Of a stretch of DNA of 64,000 nucleotides, positions 27,012 through 34,107 are shown piece after piece. The notes under the pieces are model-generated. The model saw nothing but the letters and a program-made list of their open reading frames with translations. It made no database searches and had not been told where the DNA came from. The position numbers and the translations under genes were made by a program. Source of the stretch: UBA12481 sp942493265 (GTDB taxonomy: Bacteria > Bacteroidota > Bacteroidia > Bacteroidales > UBA12481); NCBI GenBank assembly GCA_942493265.1, contig OW818688.1, positions 3,038,001 to 3,102,000 of the forward strand, written 5' to 3'. Position 1 is the first letter of the stretch. Each line of letters begins with the position of its first letter.

Positions 27012-27632
27012 ATGACCAGTTTTTACCGGTATCTTTTTACCCGGTCGGAATTACGGGGAATTCTGATATTGAGTTTTGGCGTCATCCTGATCAGGGTTCT
27101 GGCCTATTCCATTTCACCTGCTGATCTTGATCTGACAGGTGATACAGCAGCAATTGCCAAGGCCGATACAGCAGGGCAGTCGCGTATGAAGCCCAGGGTC
27201 ATCGAGCTCAATTCGGCAGACAGCATTGCGTTGCTCGATCTCCCCGGTATCGGTCCGGTGTTTGCCAAACGGATAATTAAATACCGGGATATGCTTGGCG
27301 GTTTTGCTTTGGCAGGACAGCTGAAAGAAGTATTTGGCATGGATTCAGCCAGGCTGTCAGGCTTTATCAGGCAGATCCGGATTGATACCTCAAGGCTCCG
27401 AAAGCTGGATATTAACAAGGCAACATTTAAGGAGCTGCTGGCACATCCTTATCTGGAATATGAACAGGTTAAGGCAATTGCGAGGTTTCGCGACAAAAAA
27501 GGCAGGTTGGAATCACCGGGAGAATTGTGGGCGGCCGGAGTACTTGCAGATTCTTTATGGTCAGGTTTGAGTCATTACCTGATCGCACTTCCGGATTCTG
27601 TTTTAAAAGACAATAAGATTTTGGTTAAATGA
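27012..27632 (+). CDS. Helix-hairpin-helix (ComEA-like) membrane-anchored protein
   Basis: 206 residues. N-terminal transmembrane segment (about 18-36), then two HhH units: IELNSADSIALLDLPGIGPVFAKRIIKYR split over about 63-91, and LDINKATFKELLAHPYLEYEQ at about 131-151. Such repeats bind DNA backbone non-specifically; ComEA relatives act at the cell envelope in DNA uptake. A GGAGGT ribosome-binding sequence precedes the ATG. Role here unproven. Confidence 0.8.
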   Translation: MTSFYRYLFTRSELRGILILSFGVILIRVLAYSISPADLDLTGDTAAIAKADTAGQSRMKPRVIELNSADSIALLDLPGIGPVFAKRIIKYRDMLGGFALAGQLKEVFGMDSARLSGFIRQIRIDTSRLRKLDINKATFKELLAHPYLEYEQVKAIARFRDKKGRLESPGELWAAGVLADSLWSGLSHYLIALPDSVLKDNKILVK

Positions 27633-27695
27633 AGTTTTTTGTTTTCCTTTGCAGTCCAATTTTCAGTTAACTGAACGCAATAAAAGTATTATAGT

Positions 27696-27893
27696 ATGAT
27701 CATTATTCCGGTAAAAGAAGGCGAGAACATAGAAAGGGCTCTCAAAAAATTCAAACGTAAATTTGAGAAAACTGGCGTTGTAAAAGAATTAAGAGCACGT
27801 CAGGCTTTCACTAAACCTTCGATTAAGAGGCGTCAGGAGTTACTCCGCGCTGCCTATGTGCAGGGTCTGCAGCAGGCAGAAGAGAACGAATAA
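27696..27893 (+). CDS. rpsU: 30S ribosomal protein S21
   Basis: 65 residues, basic. MIIIPVKEGENIERALKKFKRKFEKTGV is the conserved S21 N-terminus (given here as positions 1-28), ending in RRQELLRAAYVQ. A single-gene unit with a possible weak terminator just after it. Confidence 0.93.
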   Translation: MIIIPVKEGENIERALKKFKRKFEKTGVVKELRARQAFTKPSIKRRQELLRAAYVQGLQQAEENE

Positions 27894-27910
27894 AGTTTCA
27901 GCGTTTTTTT

Positions 27911-27938
27911 GATCGGTAGCGATCTTTACATTTTTTTT
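27911..27938 (+). terminator. Weak possible terminator after rpsU
   Basis: A 5-bp hairpin GATCG-GTAG-CGATC at 27911-27924 is followed by TTTACA and then eight T residues at 27931-27938. The stem is short, so the call is tentative. Confidence 0.35.
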
Positions 27939-27966
27939 GGTTATATTTATGTAAAGATTGCGGATC

Positions 27967-28857
27967 ATGATGGATGCTGTTGATTTGTTCCTCAGGTTTC
28001 TTCATACTGAAAAACGTTATTCCCCGTATACATTACTAGCATATAAAACTGATTTATTGCAGTTTACTCGGTTTATAGGGGAAAGTGAATCAGGTGAATC
28101 CATTTTGTCTTGTGATACCAGGCAGATCCGGAGTTGGATCATTTCAATGCTTGATGACGGTCTGGCGGCAAAGTCAGTAAACCGGAAAACCACCACTTTG
28201 CGCAGATTTTATCGTTTCTGTCAACAGGAAGGACTGGTGAAGAAAAACCCAGCTGATTTTTTACCATCCGTCAAAGCACCAAAACCATTACCTGTATTCC
28301 TTGAAGAAAGCCAAATGGGCACAGTTCTTGAGAGAGCAACCCTGCCAGAGGAATTTCCGCAGGTAAGGGATCTTCTGATTCTTGAATTGCTGTATGGTAC
28401 TGGGATGAGATTGGGTGAACTTACCGGGTTGAAGGATACTGATATTGATTTTGGCCGGAATCAGATAAAAGTATTTGGCAAAAGGCAGAAGGAGAGAATT
28501 ATTCCAGTAACCACTGATCTGATCGGGTTCATACAATATTATATTACGATAAGAAATGGTATCTTTAGTTCAATGGAAGGGAAAACGCTGATTTTAACGG
28601 ACAGGGGGCTGCCGGTTTACGAAAAGCTGGTTTACCGTGTTGTACACCAGGCATTGGGAACCGTAACCAGTGCCGGAAGGAGAAGTCCGCATGTTTTAAG
28701 GCACACTTATGCCACTCATCTGTTGAACCGGGGTGCGGAATTAAATGCCATCAAGGAATTATTAGGACATGCAAGCCTTAGTGCTACGCAGATATATACG
28801 CATACGGGATTTGAAAAGCTGAAAAAAGTTTACCAAAAGGCTCATCCGAGAGCCTGA
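27967..28857 (+). CDS. xerC: Tyrosine recombinase XerC
   Basis: 296 residues from the ATG at 27967; an in-frame TTG nine bases upstream is less likely. N-terminal SAM-like DNA-binding domain (about 1-95: YSPYTLLAYKTDLLQF) and catalytic domain. Active-site residues are visible: Arg in GTGMRLGEL, Lys in VFGKRQKER, HVLRHTYATHLL (His and Arg), GHASL (His) and the nucleophile Tyr in QIYTHTGFEKL. It should resolve chromosome dimers at dif with a partner. The position before hpf and tuf is the normal one for the phylum, so this is the housekeeping copy rather than a mobile integrase. Confidence 0.92.
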   Translation: MMDAVDLFLRFLHTEKRYSPYTLLAYKTDLLQFTRFIGESESGESILSCDTRQIRSWIISMLDDGLAAKSVNRKTTTLRRFYRFCQQEGLVKKNPADFLPSVKAPKPLPVFLEESQMGTVLERATLPEEFPQVRDLLILELLYGTGMRLGELTGLKDTDIDFGRNQIKVFGKRQKERIIPVTTDLIGFIQYYITIRNGIFSSMEGKTLILTDRGLPVYEKLVYRVVHQALGTVTSAGRRSPHVLRHTYATHLLNRGAELNAIKELLGHASLSATQIYTHTGFEKLKKVYQKAHPRA

Positions 28858-28884
28858 TTACAAAAATTCTAGGAGGACAAATTT

Positions 28885-29184
28885 ATGACTATTAAAATTC
28901 AATCCGTGCATTTCGATGCTGACCAGAAGCTTTTAACGTTTATTGAAGAACGTGTAAATAAGCTTAGTTTGTTTGATGATGCAATACTGGGAGCCGAAGT
29001 GATCCTTCGTTTGGACAAGAATCAGAATGCAGAAAATAAACTTTCAGAGATCCGGCTACTCATTTCCGGTTATGACCTGTTCGCCAAGAAGCAATGTAAA
29101 ACCTTTGAAGAGGCTATTGATCAGACTATTGAAGCGCTGAAACACCAGTTATCAAAGCAAAAAGGCAAAAAAACAAGCAGATAG
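28885..29184 (+). CDS. hpf: Ribosome hibernation-promoting factor (short form)
   Basis: 99 residues, HPF/YfiA fold without the long C-terminal tail. Opening TIKIQSVHFDADQKLLTFIEERV, and C-terminal AIDQTIEALKHQLSKQK. It binds the 30S decoding region in stationary phase. A strong ribosome-binding site AGGAGG lies at 28871-28876, eight bases before the ATG, unusual for this window. Confidence 0.92.
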   Translation: MTIKIQSVHFDADQKLLTFIEERVNKLSLFDDAILGAEVILRLDKNQNAENKLSEIRLLISGYDLFAKKQCKTFEEAIDQTIEALKHQLSKQKGKKTSR

Positions 29185-29203
29185 AAAAAAACTCCTGAAA
29201 AGT

Positions 29204-29234
29204 TTTGATGTCTGATTTCTATGTACTACATTTG
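29204..29234 (+). promoter_or_regulatory. Promoter of the tRNA-tuf transcription unit
   Basis: TTTG at 29204-29207 and TACATTTG at 29227-29234, with a 19-bp spacer: an exact match to the Bacteroidota -33/-7 consensus. The predicted transcript would begin about 29241, directly before a hairpin. Confidence 0.75.
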
Positions 29235-29243
29235 CAGACCCAA

Positions 29244-29270
29244 AACTAGCATATGGGCTAGTTCTTTTTT
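29244..29270 (+). terminator. Hairpin plus T-tract in the tRNA-tuf leader
   Basis: AACTAGC (29244-29250), loop ATATGG, GCTAGTT (29257-29263), then C and seven T residues to 29271. It looks like a small intrinsic terminator but lies just after the promoter at 29204-29234, so it may be an attenuator or may end transcription coming from hpf. Confidence 0.5.
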
Positions 29271-29294
29271 TATTTGCATTTTTAGACTGAATTT

Positions 29295-29368
29295 GCCAAT
29301 GTAGCTCAGTTGGCCAGAGCAGCTGATTTGTAATCAGCTGGTCGGGGGTTCGAATCCCTCCATTGGCT
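29295..29368 (+). tRNA. tRNA-Thr (anticodon TGT)
   Basis: 74 nt. Acceptor GCCAATG pairs with CATTGGC, discriminator T. Anticodon stem GCTGA/TCAGC with loop TTTGTAA gives TGT. T arm GGGGG-TTCGAAT-CCCTC. CCA is not encoded. First of four tRNAs before tuf. Confidence 0.95.
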
Positions 29369-29393
29369 CGAATTTAGTCTTACGATACTTAAC

Positions 29394-29476
29394 GGGGAGA
29401 TACCAAAGTGGCCAACTGGGGCAGACTGTAAATCTGTTGTCTGACGACTTCGGAGGTTCGAATCCTCCTCTCCCCA
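29394..29476 (+). tRNA. tRNA-Tyr (anticodon GTA)
   Basis: 83 nt with the long variable arm of a class II tRNA. Acceptor GGGGAGA pairs with TCTCCCC, discriminator A. Anticodon loop CTGTAAA gives GTA. Confidence 0.95.
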
Positions 29477-29484
29477 CAAGTGCG

Positions 29485-29556
29485 GCGGGAATAGCTCAGC
29501 GGTAGAGCATTAGCCTTCCAAGCTAAGGGTCGCGGGTTCGAATCTCGTTTCCCGCT
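29485..29556 (+). tRNA. tRNA-Gly (anticodon TCC)
   Basis: 72 nt. Acceptor GCGGGAA pairs with TTCCCGC, discriminator T. Anticodon stem TTAGC/GCTAA with loop CTTCCAA gives TCC. Confidence 0.95.
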
Positions 29557-29565
29557 CAGAGTTTA

Positions 29566-29638
<73 letters not shown>

Positions 29639-29692
29639 CGAAATTTTAATGTGTATCATAACTAAGTAATAGGACAATAAAAAGAAGTTGCC

Positions 29693-30877
29693 ATGGCTAA
29701 GGAAAAATTTAACAGGAACAAACCCCACGTCAATATCGGTACGATCGGCCATGTTGACCACGGTAAAACTACTTTGACTTCTGCCATCACTATGGCTCTG
29801 AATAAAAAGGGTCTTTCTGATGTGAAAAGCTTTGATTCGATCGACAACGCTCCTGAAGAAAAGGAGAGGGGTATTACTATTAATACTGCTCACGTTGAGT
29901 ACCAGACTGAAAATCGTCACTATGCTCACGTCGACTGCCCTGGCCATGCTGACTATGTGAAGAACATGGTTACCGGTGCTGCCCAGATGGACGGTGCTAT
30001 TTTGGTTGTTGCAGGTACTGATGGTCCTATGCCTCAGACTCGTGAACATATTTTGCTTGCTCGCCAGGTAAACGTTCCGAGAATAGTTGTATTCATTAAT
30101 AAGTGCGATAGTGTTGATGATCCTGAATTGCTGGAACTGGTGGAAATGGAAATCCGCGAGCTTCTGACATTCTATAAGTTCGACGGCGAAAATACTCCTG
30201 TGATCTTCGGATCAGCCCTTGGAGCTATGCACGAAGAGCCACAGTGGGTTCAGAAAGTATATGACCTGATGGATGCTGTTGATAGCTGGATTGAACTTCC
30301 CCCACGGGCAATTGACAAGCCTTTCCTGATGCCGGTTGAGGACGTTTTCTCAATTACGGGTCGTGGTACTGTTGCTACCGGTAGAATTGAAACCGGTGTT
30401 GTTAACACAGGTGATGAAATTCAGATTATCGGTCTTGGTGAAGGTCGCAAATCAATCGTAACCGGTGTTGAAATGTTCCGGAAGATTCTTGACCGCGGTG
30501 AAGCTGGTGATAACGTAGGTTTACTGCTTCGTGGTGTTGATAAGGAAGAAATCCGTCGTGGACAGGTTATTGCAAAACCAGGTTCGATTACTCCTCATAC
30601 CGAAGTGAAAGCTGAGGTTTATATCCTGAAAAAAGAAGAAGGCGGTCGCCATACTCCTTTCCATAATAAATATCGTCCTCAGTTCTATATCAGAACCCTC
30701 GACGTTACCGGTGAGATTATTCTTCCGGAAGGAACTGAGATGGTTATGCCGGGTGACAACCTGACGATTACCATTCACCTGATTACTCCGGTTGCTATCG
30801 ACCGTGGTCTGCGCTTCGCAATCCGCGAAGGTGGCCGTACCGTTGGTGCCGGCCAGGTGGTTGAAATTATTAAGTAG
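29693..30877 (+). CDS. tuf: Elongation factor Tu
   Basis: 394 residues. GTP-dependent delivery of aminoacyl-tRNA to the ribosome. G motifs: GHVDHGKT (about 19-26), DCPGHADY (about 81-88), NKCD (about 136-139) and GSALG. Domains 2 and 3 follow with TGRGTVATGRIETG and the C-terminal GAGQVVEIIK. Located between the tRNA cluster and tRNA-Trp, the normal order for Bacteroidota. Confidence 0.98.
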   Translation: MAKEKFNRNKPHVNIGTIGHVDHGKTTLTSAITMALNKKGLSDVKSFDSIDNAPEEKERGITINTAHVEYQTENRHYAHVDCPGHADYVKNMVTGAAQMDGAILVVAGTDGPMPQTREHILLARQVNVPRIVVFINKCDSVDDPELLELVEMEIRELLTFYKFDGENTPVIFGSALGAMHEEPQWVQKVYDLMDAVDSWIELPPRAIDKPFLMPVEDVFSITGRGTVATGRIETGVVNTGDEIQIIGLGEGRKSIVTGVEMFRKILDRGEAGDNVGLLLRGVDKEEIRRGQVIAKPGSITPHTEVKAEVYILKKEEGGRHTPFHNKYRPQFYIRTLDVTGEIILPEGTEMVMPGDNLTITIHLITPVAIDRGLRFAIREGGRTVGAGQVVEIIK

Positions 30878-30884
30878 ATATTTC

Positions 30885-30917
30885 AAAGATGATCCGGTTA
30901 ATAGCCGGATCATCTTT
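30885..30917 (+). terminator. 13-bp perfect hairpin between tuf and tRNA-Trp
   Basis: A perfect inverted repeat of 13 bp (30885-30897 with 30905-30917) around a 7-nt loop. The 3' arm ends in TTT with no further T-tract, and tRNA-Trp starts 6 nt later. It may be a partial terminator or a processing signal that separates tuf mRNA from the tRNA. Confidence 0.5.
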
Positions 30918-30922
30918 ATCAT

Positions 30923-30995
30923 ACGGATGTAGCTCAATTGGTAGAGCAGCGGTCTCCAAAACCGCAGGTTGGGAGTTCGAGTCTCTCCATCCGTG
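30923..30995 (+). tRNA. tRNA-Trp (anticodon CCA)
   Basis: 73 nt. Acceptor ACGGATG pairs with CATCCGT, discriminator G as expected for Trp. Anticodon stem GCGGT/ACCGC with loop CTCCAAA gives CCA. It ends 15 bp before secE. Confidence 0.95.
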
Positions 30996-31010
30996 CCTAG
31001 CGCTTATGCA

Positions 31011-31202
31011 ATGAAAGTAAAGACATATTTTAGAGAATCGTACGACGAGTTAGTTCATAAGGTATCCTGGCCAACATGGATCGAACTGCAAAGTTCTGCT
31101 ATTGTTGTATTGGTTGCCTCTTTGATAATTGCACTCATTGTATTGGTTATGGATTTCTCGTTCAGAAATATTATGCATGCTATTTATAACATGTTTTTTT
31201 AA
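31011..31202 (+). CDS. secE: Preprotein translocase subunit SecE
   Basis: 63 residues from ATG 31011. A longer frame starting at 30969 would begin inside tRNA-Trp and is rejected. The motif ESYDELVHKVSWPTWIEL (about 8-25) is the conserved SecE amphipathic helix, followed by one transmembrane helix (about 30-52). It is the single-helix form of the SecYEG subunit. nusG follows after 12 bp. Confidence 0.93.
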   Translation: MKVKTYFRESYDELVHKVSWPTWIELQSSAIVVLVASLIIALIVLVMDFSFRNIMHAIYNMFF

Positions 31203-31214
31203 ACTGAGCGAACA

Positions 31215-31763
31215 ATGAGTCAGAACGAAAAGAAGTGGTATGTCCTGAGAGCGATTGGCGGTAAGGAGAAAAAGGTTAAAGAGTATATTGAAAGCGAAAT
31301 AGCTCATCATAACCTGCAGGATTATATTACTCAGGTTCTGATCCCGACCGAAAAAATTTATCAGATCCGGAACGGTAAAAAAGTATCTAAGGAGAGAAGT
31401 TATCTTCCCGGGTATGTTTTAATCGAAGCGGTTCTGGTTGGAGAAGTTCCCCACATATTGAAAAATGTACCCAATGTTATCGGTTTTTTGGGTGAAGAAC
31501 GTGGTGGAGTAGCAGTACCGATGAGACAGTCGGAAGTCAACCGCATCTTAGGCAAGGTTGACGAATTGTCAGAAACCGATGAGGAACTGAATGTTCCCTT
31601 CTTTGTTGGTGAGGCTGTTAAAGTGGTCGATGGACCGTTTAATAGTTTTTCCGGTGTAATTGAAGAAGTGAACAATGAAAAGAAAAAGCTGAAAGTTATC
31701 GTCAAAATCTTTGGACGAAAAACACCTTTGGAACTCAGTTTTATGCAGGTCGAAAAGGAATAG
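31215..31763 (+). CDS. nusG: Transcription termination/antitermination factor NusG
   Basis: 182 residues. NGN domain with KKWYVLRAIGGKEKKVKEYIE at the start and YLPGYVLIE in the middle, and a C-terminal KOW domain with FFVGEAVKVVDGPFNSFSG. It links RNA polymerase to ribosome or Rho. Confidence 0.96.
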   Translation: MSQNEKKWYVLRAIGGKEKKVKEYIESEIAHHNLQDYITQVLIPTEKIYQIRNGKKVSKERSYLPGYVLIEAVLVGEVPHILKNVPNVIGFLGEERGGVAVPMRQSEVNRILGKVDELSETDEELNVPFFVGEAVKVVDGPFNSFSGVIEEVNNEKKKLKVIVKIFGRKTPLELSFMQVEKE

Positions 31764-31774
31764 GGATTTCAAAT

Positions 31775-31845
31775 GGTTCTTGCTTCCAAAGAACCTGATG
31801 AAAGAAATGCTTCCCCCTGTTTTTATCCTCCGCGGGAAGTTGCTG
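31775..31845 (+). promoter_or_regulatory. Structured leader between nusG and rplK (possible L1 autoregulatory site)
   Basis: The 125-bp gap holds a 7-bp hairpin GGTTCTT/AAGAACC (31775-31781 with 31789-31795) followed at once by TGATGAAAG, and a second weaker one (CTTCCC near 31810 with GGGAAG near 31834). L1 represses the L11-L1 transcript in many bacteria by binding such a leader. Assignment here is by position and structure only. Confidence 0.35.
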
Positions 31846-31888
31846 CTGCGGAACCTGTGTGAGTGTTTATAATAAATTTTGAAATCGT

Positions 31889-32326
31889 ATGGCAAAAGAA
31901 GTAACGGGAATCATCAAATTGCAGATCCGGGGCGGGGCCGCAAACCCCTCACCACCTGTCGGACCAGCGTTGGGTTCTAAAGGAGTCAATATTATGGACT
32001 TCTGCAAGCAATTCAATGCCCGTACTCAGGACAAAGCCGGAAAAATTATTCCCGTGGTGATAAAGGTTTACAGTGATAAAACTTTCGAGTTTGTTACCAA
32101 AACCCCACCTGCAGCTGTTCAATTGATCGAAGTCTCCAAAATTAAAAAGGGATCCGCAGAACCTAACCGTGTAAAGGTTGGTTCAGTTACCTGGGAACAG
32201 GTACGCATGATCGCTGAAGATAAGATGGAAGACTTAAATGCGTTCACCATTGAATCAGCCATGCAAATGATTGCAGGTACAGCACGGAGCATGGGAATAA
32301 CAATTAAAGGTGATGAAGCCTTATAA
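31889..32326 (+). CDS. rplK: 50S ribosomal protein L11
   Basis: 145 residues. The N-terminal proline-rich loop GGAANPSPPVGPALGSKGVN (thiostrepton site) and the C-terminal rRNA-binding domain with GTARSMGI are clear. Binds 23S rRNA at the GTPase centre. First gene of rplKAJL-rpoBC. Confidence 0.97.
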   Translation: MAKEVTGIIKLQIRGGAANPSPPVGPALGSKGVNIMDFCKQFNARTQDKAGKIIPVVIKVYSDKTFEFVTKTPPAAVQLIEVSKIKKGSAEPNRVKVGSVTWEQVRMIAEDKMEDLNAFTIESAMQMIAGTARSMGITIKGDEAL

Positions 32327-32339
32327 TTAATAAGTTATC

Positions 32340-33035
32340 ATGGCTAAACTGACCAAGAACAGAAAAGTCGTCCTCGGAAAAATCGAGGCCGAAAAATTGT
32401 ATACCCTGACAGAAGCATCAGGCCTGGTTAAACAGGTTACTACAACGAAGTTTAACGCTTCAGTAGATATTGATATTCGTCTCGGGGTTGATCCCAGGAA
32501 GGCCAATCAAATGGTCCGCGGTGTTGTCACCCTTCCACATGGCACAGGCAAAGTTATTCGGGTACTGGCTCTGGTCACCCCGGATAAGGAAGCCGAAGCT
32601 AAAGAAGCAGGAGCCGACTTTATTGGTCTCGACGATTATGTCGAAAAGATCAAAGGTGGCTGGACAGACGTCGACGTGATCATTACCATGCCTTCCTGTA
32701 TGGCAAAAATCGGACCTCTCGGCCGTATTCTCGGTCCGCGCGGATTGATGCCGAACCCTAAAACCGGAACTGTTACCATGGAAGTTGGAAAAGCTATTAC
32801 CGATGTAAAAAAAGGTAAGATCGACTTTCGTGTTGACAAATTCGGAATTGTGCACGCGGGTGTCGGGAAAGTTTCTTTTGAACCTGAAATGATTGCGGAA
32901 AATGCCCGCGAACTCCTTTCAACTATTCTCAAACTGAAACCGTCCGCCGCAAAAGGTACTTACGTAAAAAGTATTTATATGTCAAGTACCATGAGCCCTG
33001 GAATTCCGATTGACCCTAGGTCAATTGACGCTTAA
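32340..33035 (+). CDS. rplA: 50S ribosomal protein L1
   Basis: 231 residues. Signature GPLGRILGPRGLMPNPKTGTV (split here: about 130-150) and the final SSTMSPGIPIDP. Part of the L1 stalk and probable repressor of its own transcript. Confidence 0.97.
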   Translation: MAKLTKNRKVVLGKIEAEKLYTLTEASGLVKQVTTTKFNASVDIDIRLGVDPRKANQMVRGVVTLPHGTGKVIRVLALVTPDKEAEAKEAGADFIGLDDYVEKIKGGWTDVDVIITMPSCMAKIGPLGRILGPRGLMPNPKTGTVTMEVGKAITDVKKGKIDFRVDKFGIVHAGVGKVSFEPEMIAENARELLSTILKLKPSAAKGTYVKSIYMSSTMSPGIPIDPRSIDA

Positions 33036-33061
33036 TACCCTAAAATGAGAATTTTCAAATC

Positions 33062-33583
33062 ATGAAACGGGAAGACAAAAACGTCATAGTTGATCAGCTC
33101 ACCGCTGAGATTAATCAAGCAAAACATTTCTACATTGCTGATATCGGTGGACTGAACGCAAGTGAAACAATCGCTTTAAGAAGAGTCTGTTTTAAGGAAG
33201 ATGTGAAGTTGCTGGTGGTGAAAAACACCCTCCTTCAAAAAGCATTGGAACGTGCCAATGGGCAGTATGAGGAATTATACCCAATCCTTAATGGACCCAC
33301 GTCCATTATGATTTCAGATGTTGGGAATAAACCGGCTAAAATGATCAAAAGCTTCCGTAAGAAGCACAAAAAGCCGGAACTCAAAGGTGCCTATGTTGAA
33401 GAATGTGTCTATGTTGGAGAAAACCTCATCGACAATTTAATTGCCGTTAAGAGTCGTCAGGAACTTATTGCTGACTTGATTGCAACACTGCAATCGCCGA
33501 TGAACAATGTTATGTCATCGCTCCAATCCGGTAAACATATTTTGGCAGGTCTGGTAAAGACTCTGTCTGAGAAAGAAGTATAA
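33062..33583 (+). CDS. rplJ: 50S ribosomal protein L10
   Basis: 173 residues. KHFYIADIGGLNASETIALRR at about 20-40, then LLVVKNTLLQKALERA and PTSIMIS. The C-terminal helix anchors L7/L12 dimers. Only 26 bp separate it from rplA, so there is no room for a long L10 leader. Confidence 0.96.
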   Translation: MKREDKNVIVDQLTAEINQAKHFYIADIGGLNASETIALRRVCFKEDVKLLVVKNTLLQKALERANGQYEELYPILNGPTSIMISDVGNKPAKMIKSFRKKHKKPELKGAYVEECVYVGENLIDNLIAVKSRQELIADLIATLQSPMNNVMSSLQSGKHILAGLVKTLSEKEV

Positions 33584-33619
33584 TGTATTGTTGAATCCAT
33601 TTGTAAAAAACATAGTAAA

Positions 33620-33997
33620 ATGGCTGATTTAAAAAAGCTCGCTGAAGAACTGGTTAATTTAACCGTTAAGGACGTCAACGAATTGGCTGGTATCCTTAAA
33701 AATGAATATGGCATTGAACCTGCTGCTGCTGCAGTAGCTTATGCTGGTCCGGCTGCCTCTGACGAGGGTCCGGTTGTAGTTGAACAAACAGAATTTGATG
33801 TTATTCTGAAAGCTCCGGGTGGTGCTAAACTTGCAGTTGTAAAACTGATCAAAGAACTCACCGGTCTGGGTCTGAAAGAATCTAAAGAATTGGTTGACGC
33901 TGCTCCGAAAGCAGTTAAAGAAAAAGTAACAAAGGAAGAAGCTGAAGCTTTAAAATCACAACTTATTGAAGCAGGAGCCGAAGTTGAAATTAAGTAA
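33620..33997 (+). CDS. rplL: 50S ribosomal protein L7/L12
   Basis: 125 residues. N-terminal dimerisation helix pair (about 1-32), an Ala/Pro/Gly hinge (about 36-50), and the C-terminal domain EKTEFDV-like start (EQTEFDVILKAPGG), TGLGLKESKELVDAAPK and AEALKSQLIEAGAEVEIK. A strong hairpin terminator or attenuator follows. Confidence 0.97.
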   Translation: MADLKKLAEELVNLTVKDVNELAGILKNEYGIEPAAAAVAYAGPAASDEGPVVVEQTEFDVILKAPGGAKLAVVKLIKELTGLGLKESKELVDAAPKAVKEKVTKEEAEALKSQLIEAGAEVEIK

Positions 33998-34023
33998 GTA
34001 CGACTCTTCCATACCCGATCCTC

Positions 34024-34063
34024 AAGGTTTAGAATCCCGGTCTCCGGGATTCTAAGCCTTTTT
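34024..34063 (+). terminator. Strong hairpin between rplL and rpoB (terminator/attenuator)
   Basis: A 17-bp stem (34024-34040 with 34044-34060, one T-G wobble) with a 3-nt loop TCT, and T residues at 34059-34063. Partial termination here would set the ribosomal protein to RNA polymerase ratio, as known for the rplL-rpoB gap of E. coli. Confidence 0.75.
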
Positions 34064-34107
34064 GCTGTTGTTTCCAATTCCCGCTTTAATTAATTCTTCT
34101 TTGGTCG

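Noticed and set aside
27967..28857. Tyrosine recombinase as a mobile-element integrase
   Set aside because: It sits in the conserved xerC-hpf-tRNA-tuf order with no attachment repeats or element genes nearby, although tRNA genes are close.
30969..31202. Longer SecE starting at 30969
   Set aside because: The extension would lie within tRNA-Trp; the ATG at 31011 gives the normal SecE length.
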